A stretch of 64,000 nucleotides of DNA from Rhodospirillales bacterium URHD0017 (GCA_900110395.1 FODP01000012.1:186001-250000); one strand, 5' to 3'. Shown: positions 9,601 through 17,473, counted from the stretch's first letter. A program made the numbers and translations. The notes: generated by a model from the sequence alone, not told the origin.

Positions 9601-9999
9601 ACGGTGACCCAGAACGGTTTCAGCGAATGGGGCAGCGCACAGTCGCTCGCCCTCACTGTGGCGCCGCAGACCACCAACTCGCTGCGCTCGACGCTCGGCG
9701 CCACGCTAGCCGGCGCCATCGACCTCGCCGTTCAGCGCAAGCTCGACCTCGCGTTGCGGCTGGGCTGGCTGCACGAGTTCGCCGACGTCAACCGGCCGAT
9801 CACCGCCGCCTTCGCCGGCGCACCGTACAACGCCTTCACGGTGTATGGCGCTTCGCCGCAGCGCGATTCGGCGGCGATCGGCTTTTCAGCGGGCACCCTC
9901 GTCGCCGACGCCGTACAGCTCTATCTGCGCTACGACGGCGAACTGAGCACGGGCGCCAGCAACCACGCCCTGAACGTCGGCGTCCGCGTCTCGTGGTAA
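6673..9999 (+). CDS. Type V autotransporter with PATR-type passenger repeats
   Basis: A 1108-residue secreted protein. An extended signal region ends near TPMAALAQS. The passenger is rich in Gly, Ser, Thr and Asn, with passenger-associated repeats (GTGTLILSGNSTYTGGTT, GTGTLTLAGNNTFTGGVT) expected to form a beta-helix. A block of about 75 residues starting SIEGAGTYRLGGKQLTVG is repeated near residue 510 as SIAGAGSYNLGSKQLTVG. From about residue 840 the sequence becomes an autotransporter beta-barrel (YVAGNQWVDSF, then GYRVPVFAAA) ending in the aromatic residue W required for outer-membrane insertion. It probably acts in adhesion or surface interaction, but no catalytic domain is visible. Confidence 0.9.
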   Translation: MFVELSAPSTRGAWRESFRSVSLLATLLAGTCLTPMAALAQSTNNWIGTTPVYGTITNWQTGATPLASETAVFSTLGTARSLAIGTGTSVGGWQFSAGAPAYTFSVQNTYQFLTTGIVNSSSNAPVVTVTATGDLNFSNSTGAGNATIRNAIAGAKTTFKNSASAGTASLGNLIAGTSLIFQDTASAGSAAITNTNGTVSFTDSASAGSSSITSSGPTGLASFSGNATAGSATITSGSSGKTSFTGSSTGGQARLIANVGSFVDISGLTTAGMTAGSIEGAGTYRLGGKQLTVGTNNITGLVTGSIVDGGDSGGTGGSLVKTGTGTLILSGNSTYTGGTTISGGTLQIGNTGTTGSLTGNIVNNSALVFNKTNQTIVNNVISGTGTLQQNGLSLLVLTGANTYTGATTVSRGALQIGTGGLVGAISGDVTNNSTFQIIRANTSGLTSITTNANATSLFFNDSSASNAVLTTNSGGFLGFRENSTGGQSQMVTNAGGTTDISGLSTSGMTAGSIAGAGSYNLGSKQLTVGGNNLSTTVSGVIADGGLSGGTGASLVKTGTGTLTLAGNNTFTGGVTVNQGLLVVNGSLASGVTLSGGSLGGSGSVAGLTANNATIAPGNSIGTLTVSGNFVQNGGTYQVETNAQGQSDRINVTGSATINGTTVQVLAQSGTYARQTTYTILNATAGLSGTYSSVSSNFAFLTPTLSYDANNVYLTLFQNQSAFAAGAQTANQYAVGAVLDQVNASATGDLYDVLSALSVLSTTDGPAALNAISGQQYADFGTTNLQGASLFMNVVGQQMAAARGGMAGGSRQALAQACEVEACETLSPWNAWASALGGLGAVAGNGNSSTLTYNFGGGAAGLDYRLDPSLLVGFGAGYVAGNQWVDSFMGRGWSDTVSVTVYGSFAQQDFYADALAGYAYSGNQMQRQIMIPGLQPRTANGSTGANQFFGQFESGYRVPVFAAAQASVTPFARLQAATVTQNGFSEWGSAQSLALTVAPQTTNSLRSTLGATLAGAIDLAVQRKLDLALRLGWLHEFADVNRPITAAFAGAPYNAFTVYGASPQRDSAAIGFSAGTLVADAVQLYLRYDGELSTGASNHALNVGVRVSW

Positions 10000-10006
10000 G
10001 CGCCGG

Positions 10007-11533
10007 TCACTGCCACTTCGCCAGATAGAAGCGCGGCAGCTCGTCGGGGAAGGTCTTGAAGTCGAGCTGCTTGGCGAAGGCGTAGGTGTTCACGTAGGTG
10101 AACAGCGGAAGCCAGTAGGCCTTGTCCGTCATCAGCTTGATCGCGGCCGAGTAGGCCTGTTTGCGGACGGCGGGATCGGAGCTGGCGCCACCGTCGGCCA
10201 CGAGCTTCTCGAGCTCGGGATCGCGGCTGTAGTTGTCGTTGCTGCCGGCGCCGTACATGACGGGGAAGATCGCCGATACGTCGTTGATCGAGTAGCTGCC
10301 CCAGCTGCCGTGATAGAGCGGGTTCTCGCCGCGCCACGCCTTCTGGATGGCGGGTGCCACCTGCAGCTGGGTGATCTTGGGACGGATGCCGACGGCCTGC
10401 AGGTAGTTCTGCATCGCCGCCGTCCAGGTGGTCGGCTGCACGTAGGTCACGAGCTCGATCTCGAAGCCGTTGGGAAAGCCCGCCTCGGCGAGCAGCGCCT
10501 TGGCCTTGGCCGGATCGTAGGCGTACTTCACCGCGGCATCGCCGTCGCAGCCGAACTGGGTCGGGAAGCACGGCGCCGGCGGCACGCGGCTGCCGCCCTG
10601 CACCAGCTTGTCGGCCATGTCCTGGCGGTTGATGGCGTGCCAGATCGCCTGGCGCACCTTCTGGTTGGTGAGCGGGTTGCCCGCGACCGAGCGGCCGGCA
10701 GCATCGATCGAGAGATAGCCGACGCGCATGGACTCCTGCCGCACCGCCTGCAGGTAGGGCATCCTGTTCACGTCGTTCGCCTGGTCGGGATTGATGTTCC
10801 AGATCCAGTCGGCGCGCTGGGCCAGGAGCTCGGTCATGGTCGTGGTAAGATCGGGCACGAAGCGCACATGCAGGGTCTTGATCGCGGGCTTGCCCTTGGG
10901 CGAGCCGGCCCAATAGTCGTCGAAGCGCTCGAACACCACTTCCTTGCCTTGCTCGTTCTTGACGATCTTGTAGGGCCCGGCGCCGATCGGCTTCTTGGCG
11001 AACTCCTCGGGCCCGACCTTCTCGCGGTAGGCCTTGGGATGGATCGGCGTCACCATGGCGAGGTATTCCAGCGCCGCCGGCGTCGGCTTCTTCATCTTGA
11101 TGCGCACGGTCCAATCGCCGGTCTTCTCGGCCTTGTCGATCCAGGCGTAGTTCGACGGCGTCGCCACCTTGCTCTCCGGGTTGGCCGCCATGTTGATGGT
11201 GTAGACCACATCGTCGGCCGACAGCGTGCTGCCGTCGTGAAACTTCACGCCCTGCCGGATCGTAAGATCGAGCGAGTTGTCCTCGGCGAAGCGCCAGTCG
11301 GTGGCGAGCGCCGGCTTGATCTCGAAGGTCGCGGGATCGCGATGCACCAGCATGTCCCACGCCTGGTGCGCCAGGATCAGGCCGGTGCGCTGGCTGTTGA
11401 AGTACATGTCGACATTGGGCACGGCATCGACGAAGAGAATACGCAGGGTGTCGGCGCTCTTCTGGGCGAAGGCGGGCGGCGCCAGCGCCATGGCGGCCGC
11501 GGCGATAAAGGCGGTACGTCGGATCAATTTCAC
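10007..11533 (-). CDS. ABC transporter substrate-binding protein, DppA/OppA family (SBP_bac_5)
   Basis: A 508-residue periplasmic binding protein. The start is a GTG at 11533 (reads KLIRRTAFIAAAAM) because AGGAGG lies six bases upstream. The signal peptide ends near APPAFAQ. Family features include RQGVKFHDGSTLSADDVVYT and the IGAGPYKIVKNEQGKEVVFE segment. It ends 8 bp from the convergent autotransporter. It could serve the orphan-looking importer at 1762-5465, since that operon has no binding protein, but it is 4.5 kb away on the opposite strand, so the pairing is only an inference. Confidence 0.9.
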   Translation of the reverse strand: MKLIRRTAFIAAAAMALAPPAFAQKSADTLRILFVDAVPNVDMYFNSQRTGLILAHQAWDMLVHRDPATFEIKPALATDWRFAEDNSLDLTIRQGVKFHDGSTLSADDVVYTINMAANPESKVATPSNYAWIDKAEKTGDWTVRIKMKKPTPAALEYLAMVTPIHPKAYREKVGPEEFAKKPIGAGPYKIVKNEQGKEVVFERFDDYWAGSPKGKPAIKTLHVRFVPDLTTTMTELLAQRADWIWNINPDQANDVNRMPYLQAVRQESMRVGYLSIDAAGRSVAGNPLTNQKVRQAIWHAINRQDMADKLVQGGSRVPPAPCFPTQFGCDGDAAVKYAYDPAKAKALLAEAGFPNGFEIELVTYVQPTTWTAAMQNYLQAVGIRPKITQLQVAPAIQKAWRGENPLYHGSWGSYSINDVSAIFPVMYGAGSNDNYSRDPELEKLVADGGASSDPAVRKQAYSAAIKLMTDKAYWLPLFTYVNTYAFAKQLDFKTFPDELPRFYLAKWQ

Positions 11534-11614
11534 TGAAAGCCTCCTGAAGCTGGTCGGGAGCCTAGGCCCGCCGCCACGAATGAGGCAAGCTTCGCGCCAT
11601 CCCAGGAGGTGCCC

Positions 11615-11902
11615 ATGACCGCCAAGCTCACCGGACCCGCCCGCGCCCAGGCCCTCGCGGCCCTGCCGAAATGGCAGGAGGTCCCGGGTCGCGACGCCAT
11701 CAAGCGCAGCCTGAAGTTCGCCGACTTCAGCCAAGCCTGGGGCTTCATGTGCCGGGTGGCGCTGGCCGCCGAGAAGGCCGACCACCATCCCGAATGGTCA
11801 AACGTCTACAGCAACGTCGAGATCGTGCTGTCGACGCACGATGCCGGTGGCTTGAGCGAGAAGGACGTGGCGGTCGCCAAGTTCATCGACTCCTTGGCCT
11901 GA
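11615..11902 (+). CDS. phhB: 4a-hydroxytetrahydrobiopterin dehydratase (pterin-4a-carbinolamine dehydratase)
   Basis: A 95-residue PCD/DCoH-family protein. ATG at 11615 is chosen over an upstream GTG because AGGAGG stands five bases before it. Characteristic motifs are the [20 protein letters not shown] helix and the active-site segment [19 protein letters not shown], with the conserved paired histidines. The enzyme dehydrates 4a-hydroxytetrahydropterin to recycle the cofactor of aromatic amino acid hydroxylases and can aid other pterin chemistry. It is divergent from the binding-protein gene across an 81-bp gap. Confidence 0.93.
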   Translation: MTAKLTGPARAQALAALPKWQEVPGRDAIKRSLKFADFSQAWGFMCRVALAAEKADHHPEWSNVYSNVEIVLSTHDAGGLSEKDVAVAKFIDSLA

Positions 11903-11924
11903 GTCCTTCGGCGCTCCCGGCGAT

Positions 11925-11952
11925 GGCGGATCGTCTGGGGCGGATCGTCTGG
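11925..11952 (+). repeat. Perfect 14-bp tandem duplication
   Basis: GGCGGATCGTCTGG occurs twice back to back in the short gap between two convergent genes. It looks like a recent slippage duplication; no function is suggested. Confidence 0.8.
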
Positions 11953-11960
11953 TAACCGGT

Positions 11961-12551
11961 CTAGTCGGCCGACACGCTGCCGCTGCCGTCGACCGTCAGC
12001 ATCACCGTCGTCTTGCCGCGCAGCGCCGACGCATGCCAGATGCCGTTGGCCCCTCGGCGCAGCACCGTCACGCCCTTGTAGCCGTCCGCCTCGATGGCGG
12101 CGCGGGCAGCCTTTTCGCCGGCCGGATCGGAGGCGGTCTCACCAGGCTTGTCGGCGGACGGGCCGGCCGCCTTGGCCTCGGTCGCCTTGTCCTTATCTTT
12201 GTCTTTGTCCTTGTCTGCGACGGGCGGCAGGTTGACCGGCGGCCGGGGCTTCATCTGATAGGGCACCGGCGCCTGGCGGGTCTCGACGGAAGCCTTCTGG
12301 ACCGTCGCCGGCGGCGGCGCGTCCTTGCGAATGGCAGGGCCGGCGGTGGGGGCGGCAACGGGAGCGGCGGGTGGAGGCGCAGTCACGCTCTTTTCGGCGA
12401 CAATCGTCGTCACGGGGCTCGCTGCCACGGTTGCGGGTTGCGGCTGCGGCCACGAAGAAGCGACACCGTCAGGCGCTGCGGTCAACAGGTTGGCGCTGGC
12501 AACGCCAGCTGCCGTCATCATCAGGGTTGCCACGAGAATGCCGCGTTTCAT
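11961..12551 (-). CDS. Secreted Pro/Ala-rich hypothetical protein
   Basis: A 196-residue protein from the ATG at 12551 (MKRGILVATLMMTAAGVASA, a clear signal peptide). A GTG at 12596 would add 15 residues and is less likely because it buries the signal. The middle is low-complexity Pro/Ala/Val with a five-unit Lys-Asp run (KDKDKDKDK) encoded by near-perfect 6-bp repeats. The C-terminal 50 residues (AAIEADGYKGVTVLRRGANG, then a short beta stretch) resemble the small PepSY-like periplasmic folds. No function is known. Confidence 0.6.
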   Translation of the reverse strand: MKRGILVATLMMTAAGVASANLLTAAPDGVASSWPQPQPATVAASPVTTIVAEKSVTAPPPAAPVAAPTAGPAIRKDAPPPATVQKASVETRQAPVPYQMKPRPPVNLPPVADKDKDKDKDKATEAKAAGPSADKPGETASDPAGEKAARAAIEADGYKGVTVLRRGANGIWHASALRGKTTVMLTVDGSGSVSAD

Positions 12552-12707
12552 CTGTCGCCCCAATTTCTGTTCCCAACGCTCCAAGAACGACGCCACTTCC
12601 CAAGCGTTGCGCGCAGGCGTGGCTTAACCGGGGCAAGCGCGGGACCACTGCGCCGAATCAAACCAATAGTGATCTCGCCGCCACACCGGGTTCCATCGTC
12701 CGTCGGT

Positions 12708-13595
12708 TCAGCAACGGCTGCCGAACACGCAGGCCCAGGCGCGGGTGAACTCCGCGCCCAGCAGGAAGATCTGCGCCGAGTAGAAGATCCAGAGCAGCAG
12801 GACGATCAGCGCGCCGGCCGCGCCGAAGCTCGAGGCGATGTTGCTCTGCCCGATATAGAGCGCGATCAGGTACTTGCCGCCGGCGAACAGCAGGGTGGCG
12901 CAGACGGCGCCGACGATGACGTCGTGCCAGGCGATCGGCGTATCGGGCAGTACCTTGTACATGGCCGCGAACAGGGCCGAAGTCAGCACGATCGACAGGG
13001 CGAAATCGACCACGACCAGGCCGGTTTCCAGGATCGGGAAAATGCCGTGCAGGAACGTCATGAGGGCGGTGAGCGCCGCGCTCACGGCGAGCGAAACCAT
13101 CAGCACGAAGCCGAAGGCGACGACCAGGCCCAGGCTCGCGATCCGGGCGCGCATCAAGCGCGACAGGGTCGAGCGCCGTGACGGGGCCTTCCACACCGCG
13201 TTCAGCGACGACTGCACCTCGCCGAATACGCCGGTCGTGGCGAGCAGGATGGCGACCAGGCCGATCACGGTGGCCCAGACGCCGTGCATGCTGTCGGAGG
13301 CGCTGCGGATCATGGCCTGCATAGCCTCGGCAGGCGCGCGTCCCATCAGCCCGCTGAGCTGGCTGACGATGGCGCCTTGCGCGGCTTCCTGTCCGAAGGT
13401 CAGGCCGGCGACGGCGATCACCACCAGAAGCGTCGGCGCCACCGAGAACAGCGTAAAATAGGCGATCGCGGCGGCGCGGCTCCAGGCATCGTCGGCGATG
13501 AAGCCCTCGCCGGTCAGGCGCAGGAGCAGCCAGATCTTGCCGAGCAGCGTGCGTCCACCCTCGGGCTCCACGGCCGATGGGGCCACCGTCGCCAT
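12708..13595 (-). CDS. YihY/BrkB family inner-membrane protein
   Basis: A 295-residue protein from the ATG at 13595, which has GAGG five bases upstream and leaves 7 bp after the preceding cupin gene; a longer frame overlaps that gene. It shows six hydrophobic segments and family motifs, including SRAAAIAYFTLFSVAP at the first helix and FGAAGALIVLLLWIFYSAQI near the end. The family was once called ribonuclease BN but is a membrane protein of unsettled function. It is probably in an operon with the cupin gene. Confidence 0.88.
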   Translation of the reverse strand: MATVAPSAVEPEGGRTLLGKIWLLLRLTGEGFIADDAWSRAAAIAYFTLFSVAPTLLVVIAVAGLTFGQEAAQGAIVSQLSGLMGRAPAEAMQAMIRSASDSMHGVWATVIGLVAILLATTGVFGEVQSSLNAVWKAPSRRSTLSRLMRARIASLGLVVAFGFVLMVSLAVSAALTALMTFLHGIFPILETGLVVVDFALSIVLTSALFAAMYKVLPDTPIAWHDVIVGAVCATLLFAGGKYLIALYIGQSNIASSFGAAGALIVLLLWIFYSAQIFLLGAEFTRAWACVFGSRC

Positions 13596-13602
13596 GGCCG
13601 CC

Positions 13603-14286
13603 TCATGCGCGCCGGGCGCGGCTACGGCGGGCCGTCCGCGCCTTGGCGCGGCGGCTGCCATTGGCCTGACGCCGGCGCACGGGAGCAGGCTTGCGCCACA
13701 GCTCGATCAGCGGCCCGCCGGCGCCGTAGACCGGATCCTTGCGCGGCAGCTTGACCTTGGCGATCGCGGCAAGTGCCGCGGTGTAGTCGATCTCCTCGGG
13801 CCGCGGCTCGTCGTAGTGGCCGCCGGCGGGATAGGCGCCGACCACCAGGAGATCGTCGCTCGCCGTCACGCGGCGATGGCCGATGCCGGCGGGCAGCACG
13901 GCGACGTCGCCGGCATGCAGGGTGAGGGTGCGGCCGCGGCGCCCGCCGAATTCGATCGTGACCTTGCCGCGGGCGAAGCCCAGCACCTCGTGGGTGGCCG
14001 AATGGAAGTGCAGGAAGTCGTAGATGCCGTCGCGCCACGACTGGCGCCAGCCATGACGAGCGAAGGTCTCCTCGAACACGGCGGCCGGATCGAACGCCTC
14101 GTCGAGCTTGAGCGCGCCGCGATAGACGACCAGCGGCAGGCGGCTGTTGGGGGTTTCGCCGTCGTCGCGGAAACGAAAGAGCTGGGGCATCCGTGGCTGT
14201 GCCAGGCGGTCAAGCGCGCGCCGCCGCGGCCGGCCCAAGCCGGTCAACTTCTCGACGATACGCTTCAGCTCTTCGACGACGGCCAT
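13603..14286 (-). CDS. YjlB-type cupin protein
   Basis: A 227-residue protein from the ATG at 14286 (MAVVEELKRI). The cupin barrel runs from about residue 35 to 165: FRFRDDGETPNSRLPLVVYR, then HFHSATHEVLGFARGKVTI as the metal-ligand strand, then LHAGDVAVLPAGIGHRRV. The last 30 residues are strongly basic (many Arg/Lys), unusual for the family, and may bind nucleic acid or be disordered. Substrate and activity are unknown. It sits just upstream of the YihY gene. Confidence 0.8.
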   Translation of the reverse strand: MAVVEELKRIVEKLTGLGRPRRRALDRLAQPRMPQLFRFRDDGETPNSRLPLVVYRGALKLDEAFDPAAVFEETFARHGWRQSWRDGIYDFLHFHSATHEVLGFARGKVTIEFGGRRGRTLTLHAGDVAVLPAGIGHRRVTASDDLLVVGAYPAGGHYDEPRPEEIDYTAALAAIAKVKLPRKDPVYGAGGPLIELWRKPAPVRRRQANGSRRAKARTARRSRARRA

Positions 14287-14346
14287 GCAGGCACTCCGGG
14301 ACTCGGGCAACGCCGCCGAGGCCGGGAGGCTGCATTCATTTGGCCC

Positions 14347-14856
14347 CTATTTGGCTGCGGGGGGCGGCACGATCTTCATGACGAAGGAGGTCGGGGTCTC
14401 GGTCGGGCCGAACGGACCCGCCACCTTGTTGGCGACCGGCGGCAGGCTGCGCAGATAGGCCACGACCGCATCGACATCCTGCTTGGTGAGGTTGGCGAAG
14501 GCGTGCCACGGCATGATCGGCGCCAGCATGCGGCCATCGGGCCGCTGGCCCTTCTGGATCGCCGCGACGATCTGCGCGTCCGTCCAGTTGCCAAGCCCGG
14601 TCGCCTTGTCGGGCGTCAGGTTGGGACCGTGGAAGACGCCGAGACCAGGGATCTCGAAGCCGACTTCCGACCCGCCGAGGAAGCGGGCCATGTCGGGCTT
14701 GCCGAGGAAGTACCCCGGCGTGTGGCAGTCGTTACAGCCGGCGACGGCGACCAGATATTTACCGCGAGCGATGGCCGCGGGATCAGCCGCATTGGCCGGC
14801 ATGAGAGGCGCCGCCATCGTCAGCGCGGCGACGGCGGCAAGCATGGTCGATTTCAC
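14347..14856 (-). CDS. Periplasmic c-type cytochrome
   Basis: A 169-residue mono-haem cytochrome. The start is GTG at 14856, supported by GGGGGAG seven bases upstream. The signal peptide ends PLMPANA. The haem site is CNDCH, and the probable Met ligand lies in the MLAPIMPWHAFANLT stretch, as in the alcohol/aldehyde dehydrogenase-associated cytochromes. It likely shuttles electrons from a periplasmic dehydrogenase, but no dehydrogenase gene is adjacent. Confidence 0.88.
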   Translation of the reverse strand: MKSTMLAAVAALTMAAPLMPANAADPAAIARGKYLVAVAGCNDCHTPGYFLGKPDMARFLGGSEVGFEIPGLGVFHGPNLTPDKATGLGNWTDAQIVAAIQKGQRPDGRMLAPIMPWHAFANLTKQDVDAVVAYLRSLPPVANKVAGPFGPTETPTSFVMKIVPPPAAK

Positions 14857-14921
14857 GATGAGTCTCCCCCTATAGGCGGCGCAGCATAGAGCGGCATACG
14901 CGTCTCCTGCTAGGGTGGATC

Positions 14922-15377
14922 ATGACCGACCTGGTGATCCGCGGCGCTGTGGCCGATGACGTCCCCGCAATCAGCGGGCTGGTGCAGCATACGGTGCGAA
15001 TATCCAACGGCCGGGATTATCCGCCGCAGGCCATCGAGCTGATCGTGGCCAACTTCGCCCCGGCCAAGGTCGGCCAGCGCCTGGCTGAACGCGACGTGTT
15101 CGTCTGCCAGAAGGATGGCCGCATCGTCGGCACGATTGCGCTTGGCGGCGACAGGCTGCGCTCGCTGTTCGTCGATCCCGAGCTGCAGCAGGCCGGGATC
15201 GGCGCGCGCCTGGTCGCCCATCTGGAGGCGCATGCACGCAAGGTCGGCGTGCGCGAGCTGAAGCTCTCGTCCTCGCTCACCGCGCGCGGCTTCTATGAAC
15301 GGCTGGGATACCGCCTGATCGAGCTCGAGGAGCATGACGGCGTGTCGACGTTCCTCATGACCAAGGCGCTTTCCTAG
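14922..15377 (+). CDS. GNAT family N-acetyltransferase
   Basis: A 151-residue protein. It has a typical acetyl-CoA-binding motif A (LFVDPELQQAGIGARLVAHL, with the Q-x-x-G-I-G core) and the later beta-bulge and helix (LTARGFYERLGYRL). The acceptor substrate cannot be told from sequence. Its stop overlaps the stop of the convergent HWE kinase by 4 bp. Confidence 0.9.
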   Translation: MTDLVIRGAVADDVPAISGLVQHTVRISNGRDYPPQAIELIVANFAPAKVGQRLAERDVFVCQKDGRIVGTIALGGDRLRSLFVDPELQQAGIGARLVAHLEAHARKVGVRELKLSSSLTARGFYERLGYRLIELEEHDGVSTFLMTKALS

Positions 15378-16438
15378 GCGCCGGTGCCTTCGAGGGCGCG
15401 ATGCGCCGGACAGGTGAACCGCCAGACGATGCCACCGGGCGCAAAGTCGAGCGTCGCCGTGCCCTCCAGCGCCTGGGCGATCATGCGCTCGATCACGGTG
15501 CGGCCGAAGCCGGAGCGCTGCGGCTTGGCGACGGCTGGGCCGCCCTCCTCCAGCCAGGCCATGGCGAAGACGTCCTGCCCGGCCTTCTCCTCGATCGACC
15601 ATGCGACCCGGATCGTGCCGTCGCCCGCCAAGGCGCCGTGCTTGACCGCGTTGGTCGCAAGCTCGTGCAGCGCCATGCCGAGCGCCTGACCCGCGGCCGG
15701 CATCAGGCGCAGCAACGGGCCCGTCACCACGACGCGGCGATCGAGATCGACGACGAAGGGCGCGAGTTGCGAGCGGACCAGGGTCGTGAGCTCCACGCCC
15801 TGCCACTTGCCCGAGATCAGCAGGCTGTTGGAGGCCGCCAGTCCGGTGATGCGTTGTGTCAGGCGCCGGGCGAAGGCTTTCGCGTCGGCGCTGTCCGCCG
15901 TCTGGTGGGCCAACGCCTGGACCACGGTCAGAAGATTGTTGGCCCGGTGATTGAGCTCAGCCATCAGGAGGCGGACGTGCTCCTCGGCACGCTTGCGCTC
16001 GGTGACGTCGATGTCGACGCCGCTGTAGCGCACCGGCCGGCCAACATCGTCGCGCACCGTGCGGCCCCGGCCGAAGATCCAGCGCACCTCGCCATCCGAC
16101 GGCCGGATGATGCGGTATTCGACCTCGTACGAATCGGAGCCGCGCGCCAGGGCATCACGGAAGCCCTCGCGCACCCGCGCCGCGTCGTCGGGATGGCGTA
16201 CGGCGCGGACGACATCGTTGGCGATCGGTTCGGCCGAAACCGGCAACCCCATCAGGTGAAAGAAGGTCGGCGTGGCCCGCACCATGTCGGTCGCGAGATC
16301 GGTATCCCAGATGCCGACGCCGGCCGACTGCTCAGCCAGCGCGAGCAGGCTCCGGCTTTCCTTCAAAGCCTCGGCCAGGTCGCCTGTATCGCCCCCCGGG
16401 CGCGCAAAGAACGGCGGATCGGAAGTCGTCTTACCCAT
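15374..16438 (-). CDS. PAS-domain HWE-family sensor histidine kinase
   Basis: A 354-residue soluble kinase with no membrane segment. A PAS/PAC domain occupies about residues 30-155 (the PAC signature is YEVEYRIIRPSDGEVRW). The phospho-acceptor block AELNHRANNLLTVVQALAHQ belongs to the HWE/HisKA_2 class. The catalytic domain has HELATNAVKHGAL and a WLEEGGPAV motif in place of the classical G-boxes. HWE kinases often sense light or redox signals and feed the general stress response. No response regulator gene is adjacent, so it is an orphan. Confidence 0.9.
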   Translation of the reverse strand: MGKTTSDPPFFARPGGDTGDLAEALKESRSLLALAEQSAGVGIWDTDLATDMVRATPTFFHLMGLPVSAEPIANDVVRAVRHPDDAARVREGFRDALARGSDSYEVEYRIIRPSDGEVRWIFGRGRTVRDDVGRPVRYSGVDIDVTERKRAEEHVRLLMAELNHRANNLLTVVQALAHQTADSADAKAFARRLTQRITGLAASNSLLISGKWQGVELTTLVRSQLAPFVVDLDRRVVVTGPLLRLMPAAGQALGMALHELATNAVKHGALAGDGTIRVAWSIEEKAGQDVFAMAWLEEGGPAVAKPQRSGFGRTVIERMIAQALEGTATLDFAPGGIVWRFTCPAHRALEGTGA

Positions 16439-16443
16439 CGCCC

Positions 16444-16493
16444 CTCACGGCACGCAGCCGCCGGCAAACCCTGCCGGTTCGGCGCGCCGTGAG
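16444..16493. terminator. Long hairpin between CBS gene and HWE kinase gene
   Basis: CTCACGGC at 16444-16451 pairs perfectly with GCCGTGAG at 16486-16493, and an inner CCGGCA/TGCCGG pair sits inside. It has no T-tract, so it is either a Rho-assisted end for the CBS transcript or a structured leader of the kinase. Confidence 0.4.
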
Positions 16494-16519
16494 CAAGGGG
16501 CCAGAGCGGAATGCCGGCG

Positions 16520-16975
16520 CTACATGCCGCCGCTGCGCTGGTTGGCGCCCTGGGTGTGCTCGCCGCCCGGCTGGGCGATCTGGCGCAACGCACTGCCGAC
16601 CCGCTGTCCCCGCTCGGCCTTGGCAAGATCGGCCAGCGACAGGATGCCGACCAGCCGCTTGTCGCGGTTGAGCACGGGCAGGCGGCGGACCTGCAGCTCA
16701 CCCATGTTCTGGGCGACATGGGCGCTGTCCTCGTCCTCGAAGCAGTATTTGACGTCCTGGCTCATCACCTCGCTGACCGCGGTCTTGGGGCCCTTGCCTT
16801 CGGCGACGGCGCGCACGGCGATGTCACGATCGGTAATGGTGCCGAGCAGCCGATCGTCGTGGCCGACCGGCAGTAGGCCGGCATCGATCGCCAGCATCAT
16901 GCGGGCGACATCCTCGATGGTGTGGTCGGGACGGGCCATGCAGACATCGCGGGTCATGATCTCGCTTACCTTCAT
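16520..16975 (-). CDS. Tandem CBS-domain protein
   Basis: A 151-residue protein with a Shine-Dalgarno AGGAG seven bases before ATG. It has two CBS motifs: MKVSEIMTRDVCMARPDHTI with LLGTITDRDIAVRAVA, and VSEVMSQDVKYCFEDE with LVGILSLADLAKAE. CBS pairs bind adenine nucleotides and usually regulate a partner. This stand-alone type is common near stress genes. The last 20 residues are a Gly/Gln-rich tail. Confidence 0.9.
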   Translation of the reverse strand: MKVSEIMTRDVCMARPDHTIEDVARMMLAIDAGLLPVGHDDRLLGTITDRDIAVRAVAEGKGPKTAVSEVMSQDVKYCFEDEDSAHVAQNMGELQVRRLPVLNRDKRLVGILSLADLAKAERGQRVGSALRQIAQPGGEHTQGANQRSGGM

Positions 16976-17001
16976 GACATTCTCCTGGGTTGGGGGTTGG
17001 C

Positions 17002-17139
17002 TCAGAGCTCGAGCGGATAGGTCTCCCCTTCCTCGATGGGCAGCGGCGTGTTCTCGTAGGCAAACTCCCGCACGCGATCGCCGATGCCGCGGCCCACAAT
17101 CTGGCGGCGGACCATGCGTCGGCGCGGATCGGTGGCCAT
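17002..17139 (-). CDS. Possible 45-residue protein, unknown
   Basis: A short open frame in the gap between the CBS gene and the next small gene. The protein starts MATDPRRRMVRRQIVGRGIG (very basic) and ends LPIEEGETYPLEL (acidic), a charge layout that looks selected rather than random. No strong ribosome site is seen. It could be a real small protein of this lineage or chance; comparison with relatives would decide. Confidence 0.4.
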   Translation of the reverse strand: MATDPRRRMVRRQIVGRGIGDRVREFAYENTPLPIEEGETYPLEL

Positions 17140-17185
17140 GACCGCCAAACGACCCGCACCGACGCGCGTTGCTGGAACTTGTGAC

Positions 17186-17422
17186 CTATTTCGGACGGCT
17201 CGGGTTCTTCTCCCACATCTTGGGATCGCCGGAGCGGCCCTTGGCCTCCGCCGCCTTCAGTTCGGCGGCTTCCTTGGAATCGAGCGCGCGCCTTGCCTCC
17301 TTCGCGGCCTCGTCGACCTTGCCCTTCTTCACGAACTTGGCGGTGGCCTCATTGTAGGCTTTGGTGCCGCTGTAGCTGCCCTCGCCTTCGATGGGCCCGT
17401 CCTTCTTCGACTTGTCGTCCAT
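17186..17422 (-). CDS. Small hydrophilic conserved protein
   Basis: A 78-residue protein with AAGGAG seven bases before the ATG. It is highly charged, begins MDDKSKKDGPIEGEGSYSGT and continues with Lys/Ala/Glu-rich helix-forming sequence (KVDEAAKEARRALDSKEAAE). Similar short proteins with a GEGSY motif are common in proteobacteria, often near stress genes. Function unknown. Confidence 0.75.
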   Translation of the reverse strand: MDDKSKKDGPIEGEGSYSGTKAYNEATAKFVKKGKVDEAAKEARRALDSKEAAELKAAEAKGRSGDPKMWEKNPSRPK

Positions 17423-17473
17423 GACAACGCTCCTTGGCTTTTCAGCCGAGGAAACGCAGGCAGCGGAGCAAGG

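Noticed and set aside
6673-9999. Long open frames opposite or overlapping the autotransporter and most other genes
   Set aside because: High GC content makes long antisense frames common; these lack ribosome sites, show Arg/Pro/Ala-rich noise and are shadows of well-supported genes.
12200-12240. Possible CRISPR-like repeats in the Lys-Asp region
   Set aside because: The units are 6-bp coding repeats without spacers.
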